A stretch of DNA of 64,000 bases from Thermogemmatispora tikiterensis (GTDB lineage: Bacteria; Chloroflexota; Ktedonobacteria; Ktedonobacterales; Ktedonobacteraceae): NCBI RefSeq assembly GCF_003268475.1, contig NZ_MCIF01000002.1, positions 2,577,312 through 2,641,311 of the forward strand, given 5' to 3'. Positions 7,482 to 16,647 of the stretch are shown here, one piece after another; within the stretch, counting starts at the first letter, position 1; each line of letters starts with the position of its first letter. Under the pieces are notes generated by a model. It was not told the origin of the DNA. It searched no databases and was given only the letters and a program-made list of their open reading frames with translations. Both the position numbers and the translations under genes were made by a program.

Positions 7482-10394
7482 ATGAACACCTCCTTGCGGC
7501 AGAAAGAGATGGCTCTGGCCTGGCTCATTCCTTCAGATGACCTTGAGGGACAGCGCCAGGCACAAGCCGTTGAGAACTGGCTGCAAGCCAGCGCCTCCGA
7601 GGCTCCTTTCGCTCTGGAGCTGGTCGGAACCAGACAGGCACAGGGCTTCCTTCTGCGCTCTCGCTCGTGGCAGCAGCTGCAGCTGCTCTGTCGCCAACTG
7701 GAGGCGCTGGCTCCCCAGGTGGAAGTACGCTATCTCTCCCCGGCTCGCGATCCGCTCCGTCTCCGCCCAGGCGAGCAGGCGTTGATCGGAAGCTTCGGGT
7801 TGCTGGCTCCCAGCTATCTGCCTATCAAGACCTTCCCCGGGAAGCTGCTGAAGGAATCGGGTGCAGATCCGTTACCTGGCTTGCTGGCGGCGATGGCCAC
7901 CGTCGGCCCCGGGCAGCGGGTCATTGCCCAGGTGGCCCTGGCCAGAGCGCCCGATGACTGGGTCGGCGGGGATCTGCGCAAGACCGTGGAGCCTGCACTA
8001 CAGGCGGAACGGGAGCAGCATATACGACAGGCGCACTCTGTTCGGTCACAGCACCAGCAGGATGTGACCGAAGGCGTCAGGCTGCTGGCCCTGGTGGGAG
8101 CAGCCGTGGTGGTGCTCTTGGCCAGCCGCTGGTGGCAGACTCATGCCTGGCTTCCTCTGCTGGGCCTGGGCCTGCTCAGTCTGATCACGGGACTTGGGTG
8201 GCTCTGGTGGTGGCTGACACACGCTTCTCCCCCGATCTATGATCAACGCGCAGTAGCCGAGAAACTTTCGCGCGTAGGCTTTTATGCCCAAGTGCGTATG
8301 ATCATCATCGGTCCGGCGACAGCCCCACTTGCCGCATTGACTCAGGTGCTGCGCTCACTAGAGGCGGCTTACAGGCAATTCACTCAGCCCTCTTGCAACG
8401 GCTTCGTCCTGAAGCAGATCAGGCATATCCGCGCTTCTGATCGTCATCAAGCGCAGCAGCTTCCTGATGTAGAGTCGGCTTTTCCCCATGGGCCTCTCCG
8501 ACGCTTGCTGTATGGAGGGGTCCGCTCGCCCTGGATTCTCAACGCATTAGAAGTCGCCGGACTCTTCCATCTACCTCAACCAGAGACAGATCTGCCACTG
8601 GTTCGCCGCAGCACCAACAAAGCCTTACTGCTGTCCCCAGCGCTGGCGCAGCAGTTGCTCAGGCACCGCCATCCCTTCCCTCCCGCGTTGCTGGGCTACT
8701 CCACCCAGCGCGGGTATCGCATCCCGGTTGCCCTGCCGGCGGAAGGCATCCTGACCCACACCTTTGTCGTCGGGAAATCTCGCTCTGGCAAGTCAGTGTT
8801 GATGCAGCTGATTGCCAGGGCCCTCCTGCACTCCTCCCTCTCCCCTTCCTCCCCCGGTCTGGTGGTGCTGGATCCGCACCGAGACCTGGTAGAGCACTTG
8901 CTCGACCAGGTTCCTCCAGCACGTCAGCAGGATGTGCTGCTCCTGGATCTGATGGATACCTCCTATCCGGTGGCAATCAATCCACTTGACGTCTCGCTAG
9001 GGCTGAGTCCCGACGAGCTAGTGGCCAACCTCATGTCCTGCTTCGAGCGCATTTGGAACCAGCAGTGGGGGCCACGCATGGCATATTTTCTGACGGCAGC
9101 CTTACGTCTGCTCACTCAGCTCAACGCCCACTGGGTGAGCCAGGGGCAGGCAGAGGAGCAGTGCACTCTACTTGACATCAATCCGCTGCTACAGGATCGC
9201 AGCTATGCCGTGCAACTGCTGGCTCAACTGGATCTGAGCCAGCCCCAGCACCAGGAGCTGGTACAATTCTGGCAGACCACGTACTGGTCGCTGCATCCCT
9301 CCTTCCGCAACGAAATCTGTATGCCGATCGTCTCCAAGATCGGCATGTTCCGTGAGCACGAGCAGCTGCGACGGATTGTGGGACAACCCGTCACACAGGC
9401 TCCGCTCCATGAGGCCATAACTGCAGGCAAGCTGGTATTGTGTGCGCTGGCAAGCCGGGAACTGCCTGAGGGAGCGGTGAACATTCTGGGGTCCACCTTG
9501 CTCAATTTGCTCCATCGGGCCTTCCGGCTGCAGCAGTCCTTGCGCCTGGACCAGCGACGCAAGGTCCTTGTCGCTGTCGACGAATTCCATACCTTTTCAG
9601 GGGCGGATTTCGAGCGGCTGCTGTCTGAAGATGCCAAGTACGGCTGTGCGTTGCAGCTCTCGACGCAGAGCCTCAAGCGACTTTCACTCCTGCGCGAAGG
9701 GCTGCTAGAACTGGTCCTGGCAAACTGTCAGCAGCTTTTTATCTTTGGCGTCTCTGCCTCTGACGCTCTCCTCCTTGAAGGAGAACTGCACCGGCAGGTT
9801 TCTGCAGCTCACCTGGTCCGCCTCCCGCCCTTGCACTGCTACGGGCGGCTGAGCGTGCCTGGGTTTCCCCAGCAGGTGATTTCACTGCAGGTACAGCCTC
9901 CTACAACAGAAGAGGCACTCAGGGGCCAGACCAGTGCAGCGATTCGCGCGCAGCAGCACAGAAGACAGCGACCAGCAGCAGAGGTTGATCAATGGCAGGC
10001 AGAGCAAAGTCGCCGACGGCATCCTGACGTACTGCTTACCAGTAAGCGAGTGCAACGGGAGGCCGAGCGAGTACAGCAGCAAGCCCAACAACAGGAAGCG
10101 GCTCTACGGATCGAAGAGGAACAGCGCACCCGCACAAGGTCTCGCCCTCAGGAGCCGCCAGGAGATGAGCCATTCCTAGGGCCCGGTCGAGGAGCGGCAG
10201 TCGCAGTGGCTTCCCTCACAGAGCAGCCGGGGAGTGAGCCCGCAGTTTCCGTGCGGAAGCATCGACGGAGTCGGCGCCAGCGTCGCCACAAGGTCCCTGT
10301 CGGGACTCCCCCACCTGACCCCCAGGAGCAGCAGAGTCAGCCTGTGACAGAGGGAGTGCTGGCAGAAAGCAAGGAGGAAGATGAAGATTGGTAA
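7482..10394 (+). CDS. Conjugative coupling-type ATPase (HerA/TraG/VirD4-like)
   Basis: A 970-residue DNA-transfer ATPase. Two membrane helices lie at about 205-245; the motor follows, with Walker A GKSRSGKS at 431-438, a Walker B-like segment VVLDPH about 30 residues later, and VDEFHTF near residue 705. The C-terminal 150 residues are charged, Gln- and Arg-rich and probably unstructured. Such proteins bring the DNA-relaxase complex to the secretion channel. A GAGGAGG site precedes the ATG. The last 14 bases overlap the start of the replication-relaxation gene, so translation is probably coupled and the two products may work together. Confidence 0.88.
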   Translation: MNTSLRQKEMALAWLIPSDDLEGQRQAQAVENWLQASASEAPFALELVGTRQAQGFLLRSRSWQQLQLLCRQLEALAPQVEVRYLSPARDPLRLRPGEQALIGSFGLLAPSYLPIKTFPGKLLKESGADPLPGLLAAMATVGPGQRVIAQVALARAPDDWVGGDLRKTVEPALQAEREQHIRQAHSVRSQHQQDVTEGVRLLALVGAAVVVLLASRWWQTHAWLPLLGLGLLSLITGLGWLWWWLTHASPPIYDQRAVAEKLSRVGFYAQVRMIIIGPATAPLAALTQVLRSLEAAYRQFTQPSCNGFVLKQIRHIRASDRHQAQQLPDVESAFPHGPLRRLLYGGVRSPWILNALEVAGLFHLPQPETDLPLVRRSTNKALLLSPALAQQLLRHRHPFPPALLGYSTQRGYRIPVALPAEGILTHTFVVGKSRSGKSVLMQLIARALLHSSLSPSSPGLVVLDPHRDLVEHLLDQVPPARQQDVLLLDLMDTSYPVAINPLDVSLGLSPDELVANLMSCFERIWNQQWGPRMAYFLTAALRLLTQLNAHWVSQGQAEEQCTLLDINPLLQDRSYAVQLLAQLDLSQPQHQELVQFWQTTYWSLHPSFRNEICMPIVSKIGMFREHEQLRRIVGQPVTQAPLHEAITAGKLVLCALASRELPEGAVNILGSTLLNLLHRAFRLQQSLRLDQRRKVLVAVDEFHTFSGADFERLLSEDAKYGCALQLSTQSLKRLSLLREGLLELVLANCQQLFIFGVSASDALLLEGELHRQVSAAHLVRLPPLHCYGRLSVPGFPQQVISLQVQPPTTEEALRGQTSAAIRAQQHRRQRPAAEVDQWQAEQSRRRHPDVLLTSKRVQREAERVQQQAQQQEAALRIEEEQRTRTRSRPQEPPGDEPFLGPGRGAAVAVASLTEQPGSEPAVSVRKHRRSRRQRRHKVPVGTPPPDPQEQQSQPVTEGVLAESKEEDEDW

Positions 10395-12369
10395 ACTGCT
10401 GACAGATCCTGAAGGGACCAGCATCCCGTCAGCGGAGATCTCGCTCCTGCGCTGGGTGCTCTGGTACCCTTTGCTCTCCGGCCGCGAGCTCGTGCGCCTG
10501 GAACAGAGTCGCCGAAGGACGCAGTCAGGTCCGACCCAGAGGTTGCCCGTTCTTTGTCCACCGGCAGCTTCCCAGGTAGGCAGGCAGGTGCACCACCTCG
10601 TCAATCGAGGTCTGCTCCTGGCCTTTCGACTCCACGAGCCGGGCTGGCCACCAGCCCAGCAACGCTACGCTCTCAGTGCCGCGGGGGTAGCAGCCTTTGC
10701 CCACCAGTTCCAGCCAGCATTGTCCCTCCAGACCTTGGCCCAGTATCCCATCGAGCAGGATGACCTGCTCAGCCGGCTTGCCCGTCCTTTCCCTACTCTA
10801 GTGCTGGCCTCCTGCTTCACAAGCCTGATTGAATTTGAAGGGGAACAGCAGGGCTGGCACGTACGGGCGTTCCAGTATCCCTGCTCCTGGCGTCCTCTGC
10901 TGTGGCACTCAGGCACCTTACCATCCCACGGTGCAGGCAGACCTGATGCAGCCTGGTGTTTGCTCCGGCAGGGACAGCAGGCGATCTCGCTGCTGCTAGT
11001 GATCGGCCCTCAGCAGGAACAGCCCTTTCCCTGGCACCAGGCTTCTCGTCTGCTGCAGCAGCTTGCTCGCCACCAGGAGGCCCATGCACTGCAATCGCGG
11101 CTGAGGCCAGCCCCACTCGTTCTAGTCGTGAGTGCAGCAGTGCATCTGCCTGTCTGGAGCGAGCTATTACAACGTCCTGCGTTCACTCAACGCCCCTTGC
11201 CCCAGGGGGGCGTGCTCTTGCTGGAGCAGGTTCGTCAGTACGGATTTCTGGCAGCGCCCTGCTGGTGCTTTTCCAATCTGGCGGCCCTGGAGAGAGCAAG
11301 CATGACTGCCTCTTCTGAGGCAGTCATGCTTCGCCCGACAGTTAGAGTGTTGCTGCAGGAGCAGCTCACACTGCCAGATCAGTCGCCAGTGAGCCAGCCT
11401 CAGTCTGACGATGAGCCGGGGCGGCTACAGGTTCAGCGCAAGCAATGGCCAGGAACCAGCCAGAAAGACCAGCGACGGTGGAAGCGTAGTCAAAGCTGGT
11501 GTCTCCCTGACCCTGGATGGGTGGCTCGCCTTATAGCGCAGGCGCCTGATTCAGATGGGTCAGCCCTCCCTGGTGCCGGTTCCCTCACCGCCACAGCGCG
11601 TCTCAATCTGGCGCTCACTGCCCGGCACAAGCGGATGCTGCTGCTACTGGCTCGCTTTCCTCTGCTCAGCCTTGCTCAGCTGGCGCAATTGCTGGAGCCA
11701 GGACAGGACCGACGTCGGCTCCAGCGATCGCTGCTGGTCCTGTCAGCAGCCAACCTCGTCACCAGCCTCCGGTGGCCTGCAGCCCCGAGTAGAGGGCAGG
11801 AGCGCTGGTTGCTGACAGAGGTTGCTGTTGCCTATCTTGTAACGCGAGGGGAGCTGCCGCAGGGCTGGGTAGCCCTCCCCCCTGCAGAGCTGACTCAGAT
11901 GCAACACACACATGGCCTCTATGCCTGCCTGGCAGCTCTCCTCCGGTCCAGCACGCATGAATCAACAATTATCGCTTCATGGATGTGGAGCACACGTGAA
12001 AGTGCCCGCCGTTGGTTTGATCCACAGCAACAGCAATGGATCCAGTTGCGTCCTGACGCAACCTGGATCATCTGGCTGCGGGGGCATCCGCTGCCTGAGC
12101 GCCTGCTGATCGAGTATGATCGCGCTAGTCGGCAGCGAGAGTTCCTGGCGAAGGCGGAGACATATGCTGCCGCCAGCCAGCAGATACGGGGACGCTTTCC
12201 ACCGGTACTCATCATTACGACGCAGCCCCGGGCAACAGCCCGTATCTGTACATGCTGGCAGATAAGTGGGGCTCCCCAGCCCATGCTGCCCCTCCTCGAG
12301 GCGGAGCTAGACCAGCCTGATAGGCTGAACCAACTGACCGACTGGCTGCTTCAACTCTATTCGCCCTGA
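10381..12369 (+). CDS. Replication-relaxation family protein, duplicated domain
   Basis: A 662-residue protein of the Replic_Relax type, found on plasmids and integrative elements and thought to act in DNA processing. The C-terminal half (about 415-660) has the expected pattern: an N-terminal winged-helix-like part, then RPDATW, the acidic IEYDRAS motif and a conserved AKAETY. The N-terminal half (about 20-270) repeats the plan (LLSGRELVRLE, RYALSAAG, RPDAAW) but lacks the acidic/Lys residues. The two halves are joined by a linker whose DNA holds a perfect hairpin at 11298-11331. AAGGAGG precedes the ATG, which overlaps the coupling ATPase gene. The stop overlaps the convergent regulator gene by 13 bases. 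Confidence 0.75.
   Translation: MKIGKLLTDPEGTSIPSAEISLLRWVLWYPLLSGRELVRLEQSRRRTQSGPTQRLPVLCPPAASQVGRQVHHLVNRGLLLAFRLHEPGWPPAQQRYALSAAGVAAFAHQFQPALSLQTLAQYPIEQDDLLSRLARPFPTLVLASCFTSLIEFEGEQQGWHVRAFQYPCSWRPLLWHSGTLPSHGAGRPDAAWCLLRQGQQAISLLLVIGPQQEQPFPWHQASRLLQQLARHQEAHALQSRLRPAPLVLVVSAAVHLPVWSELLQRPAFTQRPLPQGGVLLLEQVRQYGFLAAPCWCFSNLAALERASMTASSEAVMLRPTVRVLLQEQLTLPDQSPVSQPQSDDEPGRLQVQRKQWPGTSQKDQRRWKRSQSWCLPDPGWVARLIAQAPDSDGSALPGAGSLTATARLNLALTARHKRMLLLLARFPLLSLAQLAQLLEPGQDRRRLQRSLLVLSAANLVTSLRWPAAPSRGQERWLLTEVAVAYLVTRGELPQGWVALPPAELTQMQHTHGLYACLAALLRSSTHESTIIASWMWSTRESARRWFDPQQQQWIQLRPDATWIIWLRGHPLPERLLIEYDRASRQREFLAKAETYAAASQQIRGRFPPVLIITTQPRATARICTCWQISGAPQPMLPLLEAELDQPDRLNQLTDWLLQLYSP
11298..11331. 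repeat. Perfect 15-bp inverted repeat inside coding region
   Basis: AAGCATGACTGCCTC (11298-11312) and its exact complement (11317-11331) are separated by only four bases, TTCT. The structure is inside the replication-relaxation gene, in the linker region between its two domain halves, and keeps the frame open. There is no following T-run, so it is not a standard terminator. Confidence 0.9.
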
Positions 12370-14126
12370 AATCCTTCGGCCAGGGAAAACGAAGGTAACA
12401 GGCTGAATGCTTCCTGCTGGCTGAGCTGGAGCGCCAGCCGATAGGCATTGGTCTGGGCCCGCGCAGTTTCCAGATCCGCCAGGGTCTCCTGTTTGGGTTC
12501 CCAGCGCCGGTCCGAGATCTTGCGCATCTGGGACCAGTACGTGCGCCAGAGCTGATCCACCTGCCCGGTCTGACTCAGTGAGCCCCAGAGTAAGACAGCG
12601 CGACGCAGCGCCCGCTCACTCATGAGCACCCGTTCTCCCGGCTCACTCCCTGACCCGAAGCTCACCTTGCTATCAAACCGCGTCGCGCACGCTGCCAGCG
12701 CATAGTCTGCGTAGCACTGAGCTGCCCGTGCGAATGACTGTTGCTGCTGCCGCAATGCCAGCTTGCTCGGAGGCGGGTTCCCAAAGCTCATTCCCTCTCG
12801 CCACTCTGCCTCACCCAGCCACCAGAGGGCCTCCAGGTACCAATCACGTCCTTGCGTAAACGGCTTGCGGATCCAGGAGCTGCGTCCCTCCCAGGGTTGG
12901 ACCAGCTCAGGATAACGCTGGATATAGCTGGCCAGAAAGTCTCCACGGTACGCAGCCAGTAACTCTTCACAGGCTTTTGCAACCTCCCTGGGAACCTCCT
13001 GGACCAGACGCCCTTCTTTACGCGCCTGTGTAAGGACGGCGTAACTTTCCTGGATCACATCCAGGTCAATGACCTGACAGCCGGATGCCAGTCGCCAGAT
13101 TCCTCCCTCGCTGGCGAAGGGATCAAGTGCTGCCGGCAATGCCTCTTGCTCCGTCAACATCCCCTGCGCGATGAGGGCCTCTCGTACACGCCGGCGTAGG
13201 ATCTTCCGGTGCGAGTCGAAGCGTTCACTCAGTCTCTGAGCAGTAGCCTCCTCATCGGGCTGACCATGCCCAAAGACCTCCTCTAGAAGCTGATCCCGAG
13301 GCATTCCTTGCCTATGCCAGGCCAGATAGGCTAGCAGTTCCTGGCGCTTCGGGTAGTTTCCCAGCGACACCGGAATCTCTTCCCCTCCTCCTATTCGCAG
13401 GGTCAGGACGATCTCGCCGAACACACGGAGATGGAGCCTGGCCTTCCGTTTGGCATCAGTAGGCCCCTGCTGGTGAACAGAGCGCTGGAAGGTGTTGATC
13501 AGAGCGGGGGAGAAGCTCCCCTCATGAGCCAGAGGACGCGGCTCCATCACTTGCTCCTGGGGGTGTGGGGGGCTGGCAGGAGCGACAGCAGGATGGGCAG
13601 AGAATGAGAACGATGCCTCCGGCACAGAATCCTGCGGAGAGGACCTGGGAACTGACTCCGGGAACTCATGAGCTGAGGCTACTGTCATGGGAGACAAAGA
13701 CCTCCCCGCACCAAGTTCCGTTGTTTCGGGAGAAGATCCAGACCGGTTCGAATGCAGCCCACGCATGTGGATACGGCCCACGGCATCCACTCTGCCCTGA
13801 GTCCCCCCCTGGTGGTCAACGGCAGAGGAGGAAAGGGTTCCACGCAGCAGGAGGAGCAGGCTTTCAAAGGCCTCACTAAGGAGCATCGGTATGAGCAGCG
13901 GAGCAACGAGACGCAGACACAGCAGGATGATAGGCCAACGGTTGGCTGGCTCCTGCCAGAGGACCGGGAAGGAGGCCACCTGTTGCCAGAATAAGGACCA
14001 GACCGGCAGCGTCCAGAGCAGGAAGCTGCCAATTGCACTGATAAGCAAGACCAACCGCACCAGGAACTGCCTGGACCGGCTTCTGGGCGCAGCTAGGACA
14101 AGGAGCCATGTTGGGCGATAAAGCAT
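12357..14126 (-). CDS. Membrane-anchored SARP/BTAD-type regulator
   Basis: A 589-residue protein. Two hydrophobic segments lie at about 20-45 and 62-85, followed by a long Pro/Ser-rich linker (about 95-220). Residues about 230-330 resemble the winged-helix DNA-binding domain of SARP/OmpR-type regulators, and about 330-480 the helical BTAD (bacterial transcriptional activator) domain. These families are usually soluble activators; membrane attachment suggests sensing at the membrane. I chose the ATG at 14126, which has AAAGGAG upstream, over a GTG eight codons earlier. The gene is convergent with the relaxation gene (13-base overlap) and divergent from the actin-like gene, which it might regulate. 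Function is inferred. Confidence 0.65.
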   Translation of the reverse strand: MLYRPTWLLVLAAPRSRSRQFLVRLVLLISAIGSFLLWTLPVWSLFWQQVASFPVLWQEPANRWPIILLCLRLVAPLLIPMLLSEAFESLLLLLRGTLSSSAVDHQGGTQGRVDAVGRIHMRGLHSNRSGSSPETTELGAGRSLSPMTVASAHEFPESVPRSSPQDSVPEASFSFSAHPAVAPASPPHPQEQVMEPRPLAHEGSFSPALINTFQRSVHQQGPTDAKRKARLHLRVFGEIVLTLRIGGGEEIPVSLGNYPKRQELLAYLAWHRQGMPRDQLLEEVFGHGQPDEEATAQRLSERFDSHRKILRRRVREALIAQGMLTEQEALPAALDPFASEGGIWRLASGCQVIDLDVIQESYAVLTQARKEGRLVQEVPREVAKACEELLAAYRGDFLASYIQRYPELVQPWEGRSSWIRKPFTQGRDWYLEALWWLGEAEWREGMSFGNPPPSKLALRQQQQSFARAAQCYADYALAACATRFDSKVSFGSGSEPGERVLMSERALRRAVLLWGSLSQTGQVDQLWRTYWSQMRKISDRRWEPKQETLADLETARAQTNAYRLALQLSQQEAFSLLPSFSLAEGFQGE

Positions 14127-14653
14127 GATGCACCTGTTCTCCTTTCTCACGAGGAACAGAAACAGCTTTTCTTCCAGTGTATGCGCTTCAGGAGACCAGA
14201 GCAGGAGAGCGATGAATCGCTTTCTCAGGAAGCATCTCGCATCTTTTAGGGACAGAACCGGGATGAGCCAGGGACAGAAGGGGAACGTTCACCGTCTGCC
14301 GCTGGAACGATTGGGGAACAGGAGTGGAAACACCGGGGAAAATATACAGAGGCGAGGAAGAGCAGCTGGCCTCAGTTGCTGTGCGGTCAGCTTCCTCTTG
14401 AGTAATGAACATCTGCCTCTCTTGCATAATTTCTCTACGTATGATACGGTGCTGTCCAGAGGCTCGGGGGGAATTCTCTGGATCGCTGGGTACCATTCCA
14501 TGTCGCCAGCATGCATCCATGACGCCTTCCTCTGAAGGCAAAGCGACGACAATCAGCGTCACAGATACTGGCTGGAGGCCGGTTCTGCCTCACATTGTCG
14601 TCATCCTACACACTGTGGTCGTCATCTTGTCAACAAGAGAGGAGAAAGAATCG
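14127..14653. other. Divergent intergenic region before actin-like gene
   Basis: This 527-base stretch separates the SARP-like and actin-like genes. It contains repeated GTCGTCATC elements close to the actin-like gene. A minus-strand frame at 14188-14412 (74 codons, starting after an AGAGAGG) could be a small gene but has no recognisable content; I do not call it. Confidence 0.4.
14545..14626. promoter_or_regulatory. Candidate operator/parC repeats before actin-like gene
   Basis: GACGACAAT (14545-14553) is the exact inverse of ATTGTCGTC (14594-14602), and GTCGTCATC occurs twice in direct orientation (14597-14605 and 14618-14626) at a 21-base step, two helical turns. The last copy ends 27 bases before the start codon at 14654. 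ParR proteins bind arrays of repeats upstream of parM, so this is a plausible binding array, though it is short. Confidence 0.4.
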
Positions 14654-15982
14654 ATGAAACTGATGGACCTTCCCATGCATCCATCCTCGCTGCTTGCTAG
14701 ACTTTGCCGTCAGGAGCCCCTGGGAGCTTCAGAAACTGGAGGGGGAATGGTGCGTCAGCTTCCTCTGGCGTTCCTGCCTCGTTCGGACCAGCCAGATGCC
14801 TCCCCAGCAGCCCGAGACAGGCACGCTGAAGGAACGGCGCTCCTCGTAGCAGTGGACAATGGCAACGATGCCTTGAAAGGTGCACTCTTGCACGCTCAGC
14901 TCCCCCAGCTGACCGTCCGCCGGATTTCCACGGCCTATGCTCCTGCTGAGGTGATGCGCGTCGGCGAGGAAATCCCCACGTGGCAAGTAGATGCCTCCGA
15001 ACCATTCTGGATCGGCAATGAGGCGTTGCAGGTAGCGACCACGGTGGAGAGCCTGCCCATTGGGATGAGTCCCGAGCGCTTGCTCGATCGACGCTGGCAA
15101 CACTTCTTCTTTGCCTGCCTCGCCGAGCTGTTGCAGGCAGCCGGCTACGGGCGGCCAGGGCAGAACTGGCAGGGTGAGTATAGGCTCTCTGTTAGCCTGG
15201 GGCTCCCCAACGAGGAGCTGTCCAGGAATAGTGTGCATCCGACGGTGCTCCAGGCACTGCGTCCTTTGCTGGAGACACCACGGCTAGTTCAGCGCACCGA
15301 TGAGCAAGGCCAAACGAACACGTGGCGCCTCCGGCTTGTCGACGTGATGCCCTATCCCCAAACCTTCGGGTCCTTTGTCGCCTGGTACTACAGTCCCACA
15401 GGAGAGGCGTTGCCAACGGAGGTCGTCAGACATGTGACCGTGGACATTGGAGGGGGGCAGCTCCACCGGTGCACGGTGACGATTGACCCGCATCCAGATG
15501 GCCGACCGCGCCTGCGCATGCAGGCCACGCTGCTCGATGAGGGGACAATTGCCCTGGCCCGTGCGGTCCGGGAGCACCTCCGCAGTCACTATCCTGGGAT
15601 ACGTCTGTCAGACACCGAAGCTCAGCAGGTCCTCGTGAGCGGCACGCTGCTGCGAGGAGGACGGCGCGTGGATGTCACCTCGCTTGTGAGTGACGTCATC
15701 CAGGCCCGTGCTCAGCGACTGTTGACGCATTTGCGGCATCTGCTCCAGGAAGAGCAGACCTTCGTGATGTGTACTGGAGGAGGAACAATCCTGCTCGAAC
15801 GGTCGCTTCGCACGCTTCTGGGGCAACGACGAGCCCAGGAAAGCATGCTGATTGTGCCCCGAGAACTCGCTGCTGTTCTCAACGCAGCGGGAGGCTATCT
15901 CCTTGCTCAGGCAGCAGCCCAACAGCGAATCCAGCAACGGTTGAGCGCGGCAACAGCGTCTCGCGACGAGGAAGACCACTGA
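14654..15982 (+). CDS. Actin-like ATPase, ParM/Alp type
   Basis: A 442-residue protein of the actin-like ATPase superfamily. The phosphate-1 loop VDNGND starts at about residue 67, the phosphate-2 motif VDIGGG at about 263, and the adenosine loop CTGGGT at about 373. These families polymerise and push plasmid copies apart, or act in other plasmid functions. I chose the ATG at 14654, with AGAGGAGAAAG upstream, instead of an 83-codon upstream extension that has poor composition. The stop overlaps the start of the next small gene (TGATG), as in parM-parR operons. An N-terminal extension of about 60 residues before the actin fold is unusual. A segregation role within an integrated element is inferred. 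Confidence 0.8.
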   Translation: MKLMDLPMHPSSLLARLCRQEPLGASETGGGMVRQLPLAFLPRSDQPDASPAARDRHAEGTALLVAVDNGNDALKGALLHAQLPQLTVRRISTAYAPAEVMRVGEEIPTWQVDASEPFWIGNEALQVATTVESLPIGMSPERLLDRRWQHFFFACLAELLQAAGYGRPGQNWQGEYRLSVSLGLPNEELSRNSVHPTVLQALRPLLETPRLVQRTDEQGQTNTWRLRLVDVMPYPQTFGSFVAWYYSPTGEALPTEVVRHVTVDIGGGQLHRCTVTIDPHPDGRPRLRMQATLLDEGTIALARAVREHLRSHYPGIRLSDTEAQQVLVSGTLLRGGRRVDVTSLVSDVIQARAQRLLTHLRHLLQEEQTFVMCTGGGTILLERSLRTLLGQRRAQESMLIVPRELAAVLNAAGGYLLAQAAAQQRIQQRLSAATASRDEEDH

Positions 15983-16443
15983 TGAAAGCTACCACAAAGC
16001 AACCCAAAGGACCGATCTCCCTACGGAACGTACCACCAGCGACTCTCCAGCTAGCGCAGGCCCTCGCAGAGCAGACACATCTGTCTCTGGCCGATCTGCT
16101 TCGGCAGGCCCTGGTCACGGGGTTGTTGGTCGAAGCAACTCGTTTTGCCCCAGATGCGCAGGGGCGATTGGGCGGGATGGATGCCATTGCGCTGGCGCGA
16201 GCGCTGCGACGGCATCTGGGATCAGCTATTGATCTTCTCATCGAGCATGGAGAGCTCCCCTATGGCACCAATGCTGCCCGAAGACCCGAGGGAGAAAGAG
16301 CTGGGCAAGGAAAGGCCTCGGCAGCGAACCACAGGGAGCTGCAGCAGCCACAGATGGCTCCAGCCCTGGGAGAGGACCTGGAGCAGCTAGGAATAGGAGT
16401 GAGTCTGGCTAACTTCCTAGAGCAGCCCACAGCTACAACTTGA
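15982..16443 (+). CDS. Small RHH-like partner of the actin-like ATPase
   Basis: A 153-residue protein starting at the ATG that overlaps the stop of the actin-like gene. Residues about 10-50 (basic start, short strand, then two helices ending in LLRQALVTGLLVEA) look like a ribbon-helix-helix DNA-binding domain; the rest is hydrophilic and probably partly disordered. Position and size match ParR, which binds parC DNA and the end of ParM filaments. Sequence similarity to known ParR proteins was not established, so this is a context-based call. Confidence 0.65.
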   Translation: MKATTKQPKGPISLRNVPPATLQLAQALAEQTHLSLADLLRQALVTGLLVEATRFAPDAQGRLGGMDAIALARALRRHLGSAIDLLIEHGELPYGTNAARRPEGERAGQGKASAANHRELQQPQMAPALGEDLEQLGIGVSLANFLEQPTATT

Positions 16444-16647
16444 TCAGGATGAAAGGAGCCAGGCTTCTTGCTCGTTTATCATCTCACTCGCTGGGCAAGA
16501 GCCTGGCCTGCTGGCTGGTACATGCGAACGCCAGATCGGAGTGGATTCCAGTTTACCGGGGTCGCTCTAGTCGATGTGCTGACGATGCAGCTTCTCTCGC
16601 AGCTCCGCCAAGGCTGACAGGCGCCAGGGAAGGTGAGGCTGGCACAC

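Noticed and set aside
14188-14412. Minus-strand frame of 74 codons with an AGAGAGG upstream, before the SARP-like gene
   Set aside because: The translation has no recognisable content, the ribosome site is weak, and it overlaps the control region of the actin-like gene.
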